54,472 nucleotides of DNA, from positions 1 to 54,472 of the forward strand of contig NZ_PVNK01000211.1 in the NCBI RefSeq assembly GCF_002994615.1, in the 5' to 3' direction. The notes under the pieces are model-generated. The model saw nothing but the letters and a program-made list of their open reading frames with translations. It was not told the DNA's origin and ran no database searches. The position numbers and the translations under genes are program-made. Below, in pieces: positions 26,204 to 37,434 of this stretch (positions are counted from its first letter, which is position 1; every line of letters starts with the position of its first letter). This DNA is from Enhygromyxa salina (GTDB taxonomy: Bacteria > Myxococcota_A > Polyangia > Nannocystales > Nannocystaceae).

Positions 26204-27190
26204 ATGCGCGCACAGGTCTACTCGGAGTACGGCGGCCCAGAGGTTCTGGAGCTGCGCCAGGACCTCCCCGAGCCGCGGCCCGCCGCCAACGAGGTCCTCG
26301 TCGAAGTCCGCGCGTCAGCCATCAACCCGATCGACTGGAAGCTGCGCAAGGGCCACCTGCGCCAGGTGCTTCGCCAGCAGCTCCCGTTTACCCCGGGCCG
26401 GGATTTTTGCGGCGTCGTGCTCGAGTGTGGTTCAAACGCGACGACCGTCGCCCGCGACGACGCGGTCTTCGGGATCACGCCTCTGCGCGGCCCCGGCAGC
26501 CACGCCGAGCGCATCTGCGTGTCCGAGCAGCACCTCGCCCTCGCGCCGCGCCGCCTCCACGGGATCGAGGCCGCCGCGGTTCCGCTGGCCGGGCTGACCG
26601 CGATCCAGGCCGTCGACGCCGCGCTCGTCCGACCCGACGAGCGCGTCCTTGTCCATGGCGGTGGCGGCGGCGTCGGCTCGCTCGTGGTCCAGTACGCCCT
26701 CCACCTCGGCGCCGAGGTCCTCGCAACCGCGAGCGCGCGCAACCAGGACTATTTGCGCGCGCTCGGGGCCGAGCCGATCGACTACCACCGCGAGCGCTTC
26801 GAAGATCGGGTCCACGGACTCGACGCGGTCATCGACTGCGTCGGCGGGGAGATCGAGCGGCGCTCGTTCGCGGTCCTGCGCCGGGGCGGCCGCCTGGTCG
26901 GCGTCGCTGGCCCCGACCCCGACGGCGAGGTCAGCCTGCCCAACATCGCCAAACATGGGCTGCGGGCGTCGGCGCGGCTGCTCGGCCAGCTGACTCGCGG
27001 GCGTCGCTATCGCTTCGTGACGGTGCGCGTCGATCACCGTCGCCTCGCCCACCTCGCGCAGCTCGTCGACAAGGGCGTGCTCGAGGTCCGCATCGATCGC
27101 AGCTTCGGGCTCGACGAGCTCGCCGCGGCCCACATCGCGAGCGAGCGCGGCGAGGCCGTCGGCAAGCTCGTGCTCGACCACCGCGGGTAG
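26204..27190 (+). CDS. NAD(P)-dependent MDR-family oxidoreductase (quinone reductase-like)
   Basis: 328 residues from the ATG at 26204. A zinc-free medium-chain reductase: MRAQVYSEYGGPEVLELRQD, NPIDWKLRKGHL, GRDFCGVVLECG, and the nucleotide loop VHGGGGGVGSLVVQYALHLG. The absence of the structural Cys cluster suits the quinone oxidoreductase/zeta-crystallin branch, which reduces quinones or enones with NADPH. The frame stays open 20 codons upstream but those residues are not family-like. It is convergent with the small lipoprotein gene; a bidirectional hairpin separates them. Confidence 0.9.
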   Translation: MRAQVYSEYGGPEVLELRQDLPEPRPAANEVLVEVRASAINPIDWKLRKGHLRQVLRQQLPFTPGRDFCGVVLECGSNATTVARDDAVFGITPLRGPGSHAERICVSEQHLALAPRRLHGIEAAAVPLAGLTAIQAVDAALVRPDERVLVHGGGGGVGSLVVQYALHLGAEVLATASARNQDYLRALGAEPIDYHRERFEDRVHGLDAVIDCVGGEIERRSFAVLRRGGRLVGVAGPDPDGEVSLPNIAKHGLRASARLLGQLTRGRRYRFVTVRVDHRRLAHLAQLVDKGVLEVRIDRSFGLDELAAAHIASERGEAVGKLVLDHRG

Positions 27191-27212
27191 ATCCGGCCGC
27201 AGACGGGTTAAA

Positions 27213-27246
27213 CCAAACAGGAGCGGCGACTGCCGCTCCTGGTTGG
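27213..27246. terminator. Bidirectional hairpin between convergent genes
   Basis: CAGGAGCGGC-GACT-GCCGCTCCTG, a perfect 10-bp stem at 27218-27241, flanked by ccaaa and ggttgg that allow further pairing. It sits midway between two converging stop codons, the classic site for a shared terminator. Confidence 0.75.
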
Positions 27247-27264
27247 AGAGCGCTGCGAGCGAGC

Positions 27265-27650
27265 TCAGCTGGCCGGCGCGGCGGCGGGCTGGGCCTCGAA
27301 CTTCCAGCGGAAGGTCGCCTGGCCCTCGCGGGCGTCGGGCGGATCGAGCTGGAGCCCGTCGATCGCCGTGACCACGCACTGCGAGAGCTCGGCCGGCGCG
27401 TCGCTGCTGGCGTCGACGACCGGGTTCATGATCTTGCCGGTCTTCTTCTCGACGCTGAAGTTGACGACCACGGTCCCCTCGACGGTCTCGTTGGTCGCAA
27501 GCGCGACGTCGTAGCAGTCCTTGATGTCGGCGCCGCGGGTCTCGACGAGCTCGCGGGTGACCTCGCGGTAGCTGTCGGGGTCGCGGGCGATGAACGAGCA
27601 CCCGACGCTGAGCAGCAGCGGCGCGATGACAGCCAGTTTGATCGTGGTCT

Positions 27651-27654
<4 letters not shown>
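27265..27654 (-). CDS. Lipoprotein with AgmX/PglI-like (TonB-like) domain
   Basis: 129 residues from a GTG start that overlaps the stop of the OmpA gene (GTGA). Lipobox LLLSVGCS. The mature part resembles the C-terminal domain of AgmX/PglI proteins: IKDCYDVALATNETVEGTVV, then VNFSVEKKTGKIMNP and CVVTAIDGLQLDPP. This fold is TonB-like and is common in myxobacterial motility and envelope proteins. Coupling to the OmpA lipoprotein suggests the two act together between outer membrane and peptidoglycan. Confidence 0.8.
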
Positions 27655-28325
<671 letters not shown>

Positions 28326-28503
28326 GGGGGATTCCCTCGTCCGCCGCCGATCAATGGGCCGGTGACGGGTCCCGACATCATCGAAGTCGATCGCGCCTTT
28401 GGCAACCCTTTGCGAAAACTTGTTCGCGCCTTCCCAGGCTCGGCTCGGCGCCATTGGCACGCGCGGACTCGCGCCAACGAACCAAGGAGAGTAGCCTCCG
28501 CAG

Positions 28504-29472
28504 ATGGCCCCTCGCTGCGTGGCTCCGCTGTATCTGATCATGCTGGTGCCGAGCCTCGCCTTTGCGGCTCCAGCCGACGAGGGACCGCAGATCCAACAGC
28601 CGTCGAGTCCTGCGACCCCCCCCGCAAAAACCGTTGGTCCCGACACGACTGAACCTGAAGACGAAGATCAACCAGTGTCCGAGGACACCGCGGATGCTGA
28701 CGCCGCAGATCCGAGCGAGCTTGTCTCCATGTCCCCGGACACAGCGGCACCGAGCGCTGAGCCAGTCGAACCCGCGCCCGTGACCCCCCCGGACGCTGCA
28801 GCGGAGGAAAAAGATCTCTCCAACCTCCTGACCAGCGACGAGCCCGACGAGACCCCCCGTGTCCGCGCGTCGAGCCCCAACAACGCGGCGCGGGTCGATC
28901 GAAGCGAGCGACTTCGAAACTACTACGCGCGGACCTACCGGCCCGAGCACAACCCCTCGCGCCTCTACTTCGCGGCCCGCGGAGCCTATGCGCTGTCGGG
29001 CACGAGCGAGGGCTTCGGCGGCGGGCGCATGGGCCTCGCCAACGTCGAGCTCGGCCAGACCTGGAACATGATCGGCTACGGGGTCGGGGCTGCCCTCTAC
29101 GCGGGCGAGCTGACCTTCGGCGAGGACGGGGTCGAGAAGTTCGGCGGCGTCCTCGTCGGCGGCGGCCCGAGCCTCGGCCTCGGACGCCTCGGGCTGTTCG
29201 GGCGCGGCTACATCGACGCGCGCCTCGGCTACAACTTCTTTTATGCCCCGGTCTCGACCACCCGCGTGGGCATGGCCGATCCCCCCGACGCCGCGCCCCA
29301 CGGGCCCAAGCTCCAGCTCGACGCGGGCTTGCTGCTGCATGACTCCGAGCGCCGTCGCTTCCGCCACGGGATCGGGGTCAGCCTCGGCTGGCAGCTGCTC
29401 GTGCACAGCTTCGCGGGCGAGTATCCGATCCTGAACACCTTCAACGTCGGCTTCAGCTACTTCTTCGGGTAG
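28504..29472 (+). CDS. Outer-membrane beta-barrel-like protein
   Basis: 322 residues. Signal peptide (LYLIMLVPSLAFA), an acidic Pro/Thr/Glu-rich disordered region to about 140, then repeated Gly/aromatic strands (LYFAARGAYALSGTSEGFGG, MIGYGVGAALYAGELTFG, LGLFGRGYIDARLGYNFFY) and a terminal GFSYFFG. A final Phe or Gly-aromatic strand is the usual barrel-assembly signal, here with an extra Gly. No specific family recognised. Divergent from the OmpA gene. Confidence 0.65.
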   Translation: MAPRCVAPLYLIMLVPSLAFAAPADEGPQIQQPSSPATPPAKTVGPDTTEPEDEDQPVSEDTADADAADPSELVSMSPDTAAPSAEPVEPAPVTPPDAAAEEKDLSNLLTSDEPDETPRVRASSPNNAARVDRSERLRNYYARTYRPEHNPSRLYFAARGAYALSGTSEGFGGGRMGLANVELGQTWNMIGYGVGAALYAGELTFGEDGVEKFGGVLVGGGPSLGLGRLGLFGRGYIDARLGYNFFYAPVSTTRVGMADPPDAAPHGPKLQLDAGLLLHDSERRRFRHGIGVSLGWQLLVHSFAGEYPILNTFNVGFSYFFG

Positions 29473-29524
29473 CAGCCCCTCGAGCATCGTCGTGCGCGAG
29501 GGCATGGCTGTGAGACGAAGCCCC

Positions 29525-31354
29525 TCACCCGCCCATGCGCTGGGCCGCGTCCTCGAGGACCGAGCGATAGGCTGGCGGGACCAGGTCGATCTGCTGCCGA
29601 ATGTAGGGCGCGAGGTCGGCGTTGTTGAGCTCGGAGATCGCCGCGGTCACGTGGCTGATGTAGCTGTGGTCGGCCTCGCGCAGGCGGTCACACAGGAAGT
29701 CCAGGGCCTCGACCGTGTTGATGCGCCCGATCGCCTTGACCGCGGCCGTCCGCGCGTCGTCGGCGTCGGGCAGATCGCGGGCCTCGAACACCCGGCGGAG
29801 GCGATCGAAGGCGTGGGGAAAGTAGAGGTTGCTGATCGCGTCGGAGGCCTTGGCCCGGACCTCGGGGTCGTCGCTGCGCAGGGCCTTGCTGAGGGTTGAG
29901 AAGCTCCGCTTGAACCTCAGGGCCCCGAGCGCGTGGGCGACCTCGCGGCGGACGGCGGCGTCGCCGGTCGCGTACATCCGCTCGAGCGCGGCGATGACCG
30001 GATAGGCGCGGATGCCCTTGAGCCGCCGGACGATCTCGACTTGCGAGCGCGGCTTGTCGCGGCCGGTCTTGCCGAGCTCGAGCACGAGCAGCAGGGCGTG
30101 GCGGCGAACGTAGTCGGGGAAGCGGCGGTCGGCCATGACGCCCGCGGCGATCAGCGCGGGGTCGCCCTCGAGCTCCCACTCGGCGAGATCGACGTACCAG
30201 ACCTCCTCGAACTCCGGGAGCCGCTTGAGGAACTCGGGCACCGGGACCGGGCGGGGGGCGTCCTCGGGGTTCTTGCCGAGGCGCTGGAGCAGCCTGCGGT
30301 AGCGCTCGCGGCCTTTGATCTCGAGCTGGGCGACGCGGCTGTAGACCTCGGCCGCCTGGCGAAAGGCGCGAACGGACACGTAGGACTCGGCCGCGGCGAG
30401 GTAGGCGTTCTCGACGATCTGAACCGGGTGCGCGTGGGCGGCCGCGTCGTCGCCAGCTTTGAGCCAGGCCTCGCCCGCGCGCAGGCGCAGGTCGTCGCCG
30501 TAGGGCAGCCCGGCCCGGGCGCAGTAGTCGGCGGCCTCGCGCAGGATCCCGGCCACGGCGTGGTACTCGCCCGCGCGCCGGGCGAGGGTCACGAAGCCCT
30601 CGTAGAGGCGCAGGGCGTCGAGCTTGAGCGCGTCGTCCCGCAGGATCCGGACGCTGTTGAGGTAGCCCTCGGCGACGTTCTCGAACGCGCCGGTCTCGAG
30701 GCCGATCCGCGCGAGCAGCTGGTAGCAGTCGAAGGCGCGCTCGCGCAGGCCCTCGGTCTCGAAGCGATCCGCGACCTCCTCGACGGCGGTCGTGGCCTCG
30801 GCCAGAGCCTGGCGCGCGCGCTCGGACTCGAGCCGATGGAGGCACAGGCCGTAGTTGATCCGGGCCAGGGCTTGCTCGTAGGGCCGCTCGGCCAGGAGGT
30901 CGGCCCGGCGCCCGTCGATCAGCTCGCTCCACAGCTCCGCCGCCTCGGCGTCGTGGCCCGCGCGCTCGAACTCGATCGCGCGGTGGATCGGCATGTGGGC
31001 GAGCTCGAACCATGTCGCCGCGTCGCGGTGGTGACCGGCGCGCGAGAGGTAGACCCCGAACAGGCGCACGGCCTGCATGTCCGCGTCGCCAGCGTCGATC
31101 TCGACGCGGAGGCGATCGAGCTGGGCCTTGCCCGGGGCCTCGGTCGAGCCGAGGTAGGCCCAGCAGGCCGCGGCGTCGCGAAATTGGCCGAGGGCCCGGA
31201 GCGACTCCGCCATCGCCCGCAGCCACTCCTCGTACTCGAAGTCGATCCGATCGACGACCTCGATCAGCTTGCGGAGCTGGGCGAGGGCGTCGTTCCAGCG
31301 CCCGGCTCGCATCGAGGCCTCGGCCCGGACCCACAAGACCGCGGTGTCGATCAC
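29525..31354 (-). CDS. TPR and HEAT-repeat scaffold protein (MoxR/vWA cluster)
   Basis: 609 residues. Residues 1 to about 330 are helical pairs of TPR type (AGRWNDALAQLRKLIEVVDR, LGQFRDAAACWAYLG). Residues about 400-600 are HEAT repeats (RREVAHALGALRFKRSFSTL, DPEVRAKASDAISNL, ARTAAVKAIGRINTVEALDF). No catalytic motif. The GTG start overlaps the vWA gene's TGA by four bases, so the two are coupled. It probably serves as an adaptor that presents substrates or partners to the MoxR/vWA machine. Confidence 0.82.
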   Translation of the reverse strand: MIDTAVLWVRAEASMRAGRWNDALAQLRKLIEVVDRIDFEYEEWLRAMAESLRALGQFRDAAACWAYLGSTEAPGKAQLDRLRVEIDAGDADMQAVRLFGVYLSRAGHHRDAATWFELAHMPIHRAIEFERAGHDAEAAELWSELIDGRRADLLAERPYEQALARINYGLCLHRLESERARQALAEATTAVEEVADRFETEGLRERAFDCYQLLARIGLETGAFENVAEGYLNSVRILRDDALKLDALRLYEGFVTLARRAGEYHAVAGILREAADYCARAGLPYGDDLRLRAGEAWLKAGDDAAAHAHPVQIVENAYLAAAESYVSVRAFRQAAEVYSRVAQLEIKGRERYRRLLQRLGKNPEDAPRPVPVPEFLKRLPEFEEVWYVDLAEWELEGDPALIAAGVMADRRFPDYVRRHALLLVLELGKTGRDKPRSQVEIVRRLKGIRAYPVIAALERMYATGDAAVRREVAHALGALRFKRSFSTLSKALRSDDPEVRAKASDAISNLYFPHAFDRLRRVFEARDLPDADDARTAAVKAIGRINTVEALDFLCDRLREADHSYISHVTAAISELNNADLAPYIRQQIDLVPPAYRSVLEDAAQRMGG

Positions 31355-32913
31355 CCGGGCCTCCGCTCGCGCCCGCGCGAGTCCTCGGCGACGCCGCTGA
31401 CCTGGCTGCGGGCGGCGTCTTCGAGATCACTCTCGACCTCGGAGATGATCTGGCGCGCCCGCGAGGCCCGACGACCGTGGGCGATCGCGTCGTCGTCGAT
31501 CACGTGAACGCGATGGAGCGCGTCGAGGTAGCCGAGGTTGAGCGGGCCGCGTGGGAGGATGAAGACCCCGTAGATCGGCGCGCGGCTGGCGAGGAGCTGG
31601 ACCTCGGACGCGGGGAACTGGGCCTCGCCGTGGGTCAGCATGTAGACCAGGGTCGAGGCCGCGTCGCGCCGCGGGGCCGAGAGCTCGGCGTTGAGCTGGC
31701 GCAGGACCGCGGCGTAGTTGCGCCCGCGCTCGGCCCGGAACTGGAGCACGTAGGGCACCTCGACGTGGCCGGCCGCGCCGACCTTGACGCCGTCGTAGAG
31801 CCGGCTGTCGAAGAAGCGCAGCACGACCTCCTCGCCGAGCAGCGCGAGCCGCTTGCACAGCGCGAGCGCGAGCCCGCGCGCGAAGACCTCGCGCACGCCT
31901 CGCATCGACGCGCTGCCGTCGACGAGCACGTAGTGGATGCGGCGCTCGTTCTCGTACTGCTTCTCGTGGGTGTAATAGAACAGCTCGTGGTCGACGAACT
32001 TTTGCTCGAAGACCTCGTCGTCGAACGCGAGCTGGGTCAGGACCATGTTGTCGATGTGGCCGATCCGCTCGATCGACGCGTAGCCGTCGATGCCGAAGGT
32101 CTGCTGGCCCATCTCGCGCCGGACCTCGAGCAGCGAGGGCAGCAGCTCCAGCGAGAAGTCGATGACGTCGGCCAGCTGCGGCGACAAGATCACGTTGTAG
32201 AGGTCGGCGAGGTCGACGCCCGCGACGCCGCCTTGGCCCGTGCGAAACAGGCCGAGCAGGCGCAGGGCGTCGACGTCGATCTGCTCGGTCTCGAGCAGCG
32301 GCAGCAAGCGGTGGCTGGTCATGGTCCGGAGCCAGGCCAGGGCCAGATCCTGATCGTAGCGGGTGTAGGCCGAGCGCGGATCGATGCGCGCGTACTGGAC
32401 CACGTCGACGGGCAGCTCGCGCGGGCGCGCGACCCGGGCGTCCTCGGGCAGCTGCGGCGCGACGCTGGCCAGGACCCGGGCGAGCACGACCCCGACCATC
32501 GGATCGCGGTGCTTCCAGGCCGCGGGCTGACGGACCAGCTCGGTCTCGCCGAGCTCGACGAGCAGCTGGCGCCAGGCCTCGCCGAGCCGCGGGTCGCCGA
32601 TGCCCTGGGTGACCGAGGCCGGGCGCCCGAGCCCGCACATCAGGCAGCCGACGTCGTGAATGATGACCAGCGGGACCGCGATCCCGAGCCGCGCGAGCAC
32701 GTTGTTCCACGCGACCGCGCGCATCAAGGCCATCGGGCCGACGCCGTCGAGCTCGCTCAGCGCGAGGCTGCCGACCTGGCGCTCGAGGATCGGCATCAGC
32801 TCCCGCGGCGGCGCGCCCCGGGGCTCGCGCTCGTCCGCGCTGCCCTGGCCGTGCTCGCGCGAGGTCTCGCGCCCGTCACGGCCCTTGGCCTTGTCGCTGT
32901 CGAGCTCGGCCAC
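31351..32913 (-). CDS. vWA-domain protein, ViaA-like partner of a MoxR ATPase
   Basis: 520 residues from a GTG. A helical N-terminal half of about 330 residues precedes a von Willebrand A domain starting HYVLVDGSASMRGVREVF. DGSAS supplies the DxSxS part of the metal site. The layout, N-terminal helices then C-terminal vWA, is that of ViaA and CoxE/YehP-like proteins. It lies 38 bp after the MoxR gene and is coupled to the HEAT gene. vWA partners usually bridge the AAA ring to its targets. Confidence 0.85.
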   Translation of the reverse strand: MAELDSDKAKGRDGRETSREHGQGSADEREPRGAPPRELMPILERQVGSLALSELDGVGPMALMRAVAWNNVLARLGIAVPLVIIHDVGCLMCGLGRPASVTQGIGDPRLGEAWRQLLVELGETELVRQPAAWKHRDPMVGVVLARVLASVAPQLPEDARVARPRELPVDVVQYARIDPRSAYTRYDQDLALAWLRTMTSHRLLPLLETEQIDVDALRLLGLFRTGQGGVAGVDLADLYNVILSPQLADVIDFSLELLPSLLEVRREMGQQTFGIDGYASIERIGHIDNMVLTQLAFDDEVFEQKFVDHELFYYTHEKQYENERRIHYVLVDGSASMRGVREVFARGLALALCKRLALLGEEVVLRFFDSRLYDGVKVGAAGHVEVPYVLQFRAERGRNYAAVLRQLNAELSAPRRDAASTLVYMLTHGEAQFPASEVQLLASRAPIYGVFILPRGPLNLGYLDALHRVHVIDDDAIAHGRRASRARQIISEVESDLEDAARSQVSGVAEDSRGRERRPG

Positions 32914-32951
32914 GACCTCGTCCTCCTGCCCTTCCCTACCCTACCCGCGGC

Positions 32952-34217
<1,266 letters not shown>

Positions 34218-34233
34218 GCAGGCTGTCTTTCTA

Positions 34234-35583
34234 CTATTCGCGTATTCGCCGGACCAGGGTCGCGTGCAGGTTGTCCACGACGTTGCGTGGGACCAGCCCG
34301 GCGAGGTGATCGCGGTACTCTTCCCAGCGGCGCGCGAAGCCCTCGTCCACGGCTCCGGCGCCACCGCGGGGCCCTCGCGACGCCTCGGGCTTGTCGGTGG
34401 GGCTGTCAGCGGCCGGATCCAGAAAAAAGGGCCGGCCGAGGGTGCGCTCGAGCGCCGGCAGGAGCAGCGGCAGGGCCAAGAAGGTCTGCACGGCCCAGTC
34501 ACGGGCGCCGAGCCCGATGCTGATGCGGGCGTCGAATTCGAGCACCTTGAGCACGTGGAGGTGGATCAGCGCGCCGACCACGGCGCCAAGGTCGGCCGCC
34601 TCGGTCGGGATCGCCGGGGCCGGCAGGGCCGGCTGCTCGTCGCCGAATTCGCGGTCGAGCTCATCGTCGAAGCCCAGGTTCTCAGCGCGGGCGGCCTTGG
34701 CTGCCCGCTGCATGGCCGCGGCGCCGCCCGGGACCCCCGCGATCTCCACGTCACCAAACACCGGACCGTGGAGATCGAGCGAGCGCAGCAAGCTCCCGGC
34801 CACGACCCCGCCGATCCGCAGCCACTCGCGCTCTTGGGCCCACGCGTGACACACGGCCCGGGCGTAGGGTCGCGCGCGCAAAAACTCGACCGCCATCAGC
34901 GGGGTCCAGCCGGGCGGCGCCCAGGCCGGCCGCAGCAGCGAGGTCAGCGGGCTGACCCACATCACGTCGGGGAGCAGACGATCGACGATCGTCGCGTGCG
35001 GCTGGTCGATCCAGCGGACGAGCTCGGTCCGGACGTCGGCGACGCTCGGCGAGAACAGGCCAAAGCGGCGGCGCGGGGGCTCCTGACCGCGAAAGCGAAA
35101 CTCGCCGTCGGGACCCGAGACCACGTGATCTTCGCGGCGCAGATCCAAGAAGGCCCCGACCGCGAGGTGACGCGCGAGCGCGTCGGCCATGTCGACCGGT
35201 CGCGCGAAGGCCAGCAAGCTGCGGGTCTCCGTCTCGACCTTTTGCCAGGTCGACGTGCGCGTCCACACCCGCTCGGTGTCCGGGTGATCGAGGGCCAGGA
35301 CATCGTGGAGCCCGAGCCACAGCGACAGCTCATCGGCCCCCGGATCTGGCAGCGCCGGATCGGCGACCAGGCGCTGGCCCACGCGCCCGCGCAAATGGAC
35401 GAAGCTCGGATCCAGCAGCGGCCCAGCCTCGGTCAGCATCTGCTCACGATCGTGGGCCGAGAGCGGCGCCTCGACCTCAACCTGCCCGCCCCCAAGCAGC
35501 GGCTCGACAAAGCGCGCGAGGAACCCCGCGGTCGTGTTGAACGGCGGCGCAACCAAAGCTACGCGCCCCCCCCACCACGACAC
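34234..35583 (-). CDS. Unrecognised protein of the MoxR/vWA cluster
   Basis: About 449 residues from a GTG at 35583 (VSWWGGRVALVAPPFNTTAG); a TTG at 35556 is an alternative. No known domain recognised. It has many Trp and Leu, a middle part with RPAWAPPGWTPLMAVEFLRA, and a helical C-terminus (GALIHLHVLKVLEFDARISI). It ends 16 bp before the MoxR ATG, so it is in the same operon. In known MoxR-vWA systems a third protein often supplies specificity; this is a candidate for that role. Confidence 0.7.
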   Translation of the reverse strand: MSWWGGRVALVAPPFNTTAGFLARFVEPLLGGGQVEVEAPLSAHDREQMLTEAGPLLDPSFVHLRGRVGQRLVADPALPDPGADELSLWLGLHDVLALDHPDTERVWTRTSTWQKVETETRSLLAFARPVDMADALARHLAVGAFLDLRREDHVVSGPDGEFRFRGQEPPRRRFGLFSPSVADVRTELVRWIDQPHATIVDRLLPDVMWVSPLTSLLRPAWAPPGWTPLMAVEFLRARPYARAVCHAWAQEREWLRIGGVVAGSLLRSLDLHGPVFGDVEIAGVPGGAAAMQRAAKAARAENLGFDDELDREFGDEQPALPAPAIPTEAADLGAVVGALIHLHVLKVLEFDARISIGLGARDWAVQTFLALPLLLPALERTLGRPFFLDPAADSPTDKPEASRGPRGGAGAVDEGFARRWEEYRDHLAGLVPRNVVDNLHATLVRRIRE

Positions 35584-35605
35584 GACCCCGCAAAGCTCAT
35601 ACCAG

Positions 35606-35778
35606 CCCCCCAGCGAGGAACGAGCGACGCCTGTGGGGAGCAAGACAAGCCCCCCTCTGGGGGGCCACGCAGACCGGCGCGAGGCTCATCCCAGCCCACC
35701 GAGCGAGGAACGAGCGACCGGCCGCTTGCGGCCGTGCGTGGCAGAGTCGCCGACGCCTGTGGGGGGCAAGACAAACCT
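35606..35778. repeat. Dispersed hairpin repeat, second locus
   Basis: A diverged relative of the 1-502 array in the same orientation. It has a partial unit at 35606-35645, the C6-TCT-G6 hairpin at 35650-35664, ccacgcagacc, cccaccgagcgagg, the stem-loop CGGCCGC-TT-GCGGCCG at 35719-35734, gcgtggcagag, and a closing G-run ending at the stop of the 35779 gene. The stem differs from CTGCCGC/GCGGCAG at the first locus but keeps full pairing. Confidence 0.85.
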
Positions 35779-37353
35779 TTAGCTATCCTGGCTGCGGAAG
35801 CCCCACAGCGCGAAGCGGCCGAGGCGTTGGTTGGTGATCGTGCCGGGCTCCAGCGCCGGGAGGCTGGGCTCGACGAGCTCGGCCTCGGTCGTCTCGAGCG
35901 TGCCGATCGCGGCCGCGTCGAGCGACATCATGCGCTCGTCGGCGATGTGGATCGGGTCGCGGCCCGGGCCCAGGAACACGGCCCGGTCGTCGCCCTCGAG
36001 CCCGAGCAGCTCGCGGATCAGATCGGCGCGCAGCCGCGGCCACAGCTCGAAGCCGTCGGGTACGAGCACGCCCGGCGCGACCTCGCAAAAGCGCTGGCCG
36101 AGCGGAATCACGGTCCCGACCGAGAGCGCGCGGCCATCTCGTGCGAAACGCGCGCCTCCCCCGAGGACCAGGAGCCCCTCGCTCAGCGGGACCAGGCGTG
36201 CGGCCGCGAGCGCGCTCGGTGGGACCAGGTAGACCAGCCGCCGCAGCAGCTCGAGCTCGCTCCAGGCGATCAGGGAGGCCCGGGGCTCCCGCGCCATCGA
36301 CGAGGGCCGGAGCCGGAGATCGACGTGGAGCTGACCCGCCTCCTGCATCTGGACCGGCTCGACCTCGAACTCGGCCTCGCGCAGGTGGACCTCGGTCTGG
36401 ACGAGGTAGCGCCCGTCGACGAAGCGCGGGGCCCCGTCGATGCGCTCGACCCTGCCCGCGCGCCCTCGAAACAGGTACATCTCGTCCCCGGGCAGGCACG
36501 AGCTCGCCGACGCCAGGTGGATCGCGTGGACCCAGCCGGCCTCGACGGCGGCTCGCGGCGAGACCGGAACCAAGAGCTCGACCCCGGGGATCGGCCGCAG
36601 CACGTCGAGGATCCGCCCCGGCGGGTTGCGCAGGCGCAGCAACAGGCTTGGGCGGCGATCCTCCGCGAGCCCGACCCGGACCCCGGCCATCGCGATCTCC
36701 TTGCGCCACAGGTAGGCCAGCACGCGATCCGCGATGCCCGGCGCGACCAGCAGCAGCGCCATGTCCCGCATCCCGCACAGCTCGGGATCGGAGGCGATCC
36801 CCTGCATCGGCAGCGCGACCGCGCGCAGCTCGAGGCGCTGGATCAGCTCGATCGGGTCGATGCGATCCTCGCTCTTGTAGCGCGAGAAAAACTCACGGTC
36901 GACGACCAGGACCTCGTGGGCCGACAACCCGGCGCTGTTGCCCTCGCGCGCGAGCAGCTCGGCGACGGGGACGGCCAGATCGTAGCCAAAGGGCGCGAGG
37001 GACTCTCGGTAGCGGACGAACACCGAGCCCGCGCCAACGTAGACCTGACTGCGGGCCGCGCCAGCCAGACGCGAGAGCCGATCGAGCGCGTAGCCGTCGG
37101 TGGCCTCGCAGCGCATCAGCAAGGCCGTGCCGCCGCCACCTCGGCGCGCGCGCTCGAGGGTCATGCTGGGCAAGAGGTCGTCGAGGCTGGCCTCCACGCT
37201 GTAGGCGCCCAAGAAGGCCACGCAGCGATCGAGGGACTCGAACACGACCAGCGCCTCGCGCCCAATCGCAATCCCGCGGGCGTCGGGCGCCAGACCCTGC
37301 ATCCGAAACCGAGTCTGGCCGGCCGCGACCGGGTCGAGGATGCTCTGCGCCAC
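35779..37353 (-). CDS. Unrecognised large protein of the MoxR/vWA cluster
   Basis: About 524 residues from the GTG at 37353. No family recognised with confidence. It has strand-rich segments throughout (GREALVVFESLDRCVAFLGA, LSAHEVLVVDREFFSRYKSE, ARLVPLSEGLLVLGGGARFA), compatible with a beta-rich or bpX-like component of MoxR-vWA ternary systems, but that needs a profile search. It is the first gene of the minus-strand cluster, separated from the next gene by a hairpin repeat, and divergent from the FHA gene with an 81-bp gap. Confidence 0.7.
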   Translation of the reverse strand: MAQSILDPVAAGQTRFRMQGLAPDARGIAIGREALVVFESLDRCVAFLGAYSVEASLDDLLPSMTLERARRGGGGTALLMRCEATDGYALDRLSRLAGAARSQVYVGAGSVFVRYRESLAPFGYDLAVPVAELLAREGNSAGLSAHEVLVVDREFFSRYKSEDRIDPIELIQRLELRAVALPMQGIASDPELCGMRDMALLLVAPGIADRVLAYLWRKEIAMAGVRVGLAEDRRPSLLLRLRNPPGRILDVLRPIPGVELLVPVSPRAAVEAGWVHAIHLASASSCLPGDEMYLFRGRAGRVERIDGAPRFVDGRYLVQTEVHLREAEFEVEPVQMQEAGQLHVDLRLRPSSMAREPRASLIAWSELELLRRLVYLVPPSALAAARLVPLSEGLLVLGGGARFARDGRALSVGTVIPLGQRFCEVAPGVLVPDGFELWPRLRADLIRELLGLEGDDRAVFLGPGRDPIHIADERMMSLDAAAIGTLETTEAELVEPSLPALEPGTITNQRLGRFALWGFRSQDS

Positions 37354-37401
37354 CGCAGGAGGATGCCGGGCGAGGGCGGCCCCGGCAAGCCAGCGGGAAC
37401 C

Positions 37402-37407
37402 ATTATA
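37402..37407 (-). promoter_or_regulatory. Perfect -10 hexamer between divergent cluster genes
   Basis: TATAAT on the minus strand, in the only AT-rich stretch of the 81-bp gap, about 50 bases before the GTG at 37353. No good -35 lies 16-18 bases upstream, so activator help or another sigma factor would be needed. Confidence 0.35.
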
Positions 37408-37434
37408 AAAAGAACCAGGAGCGACCCCGAGACG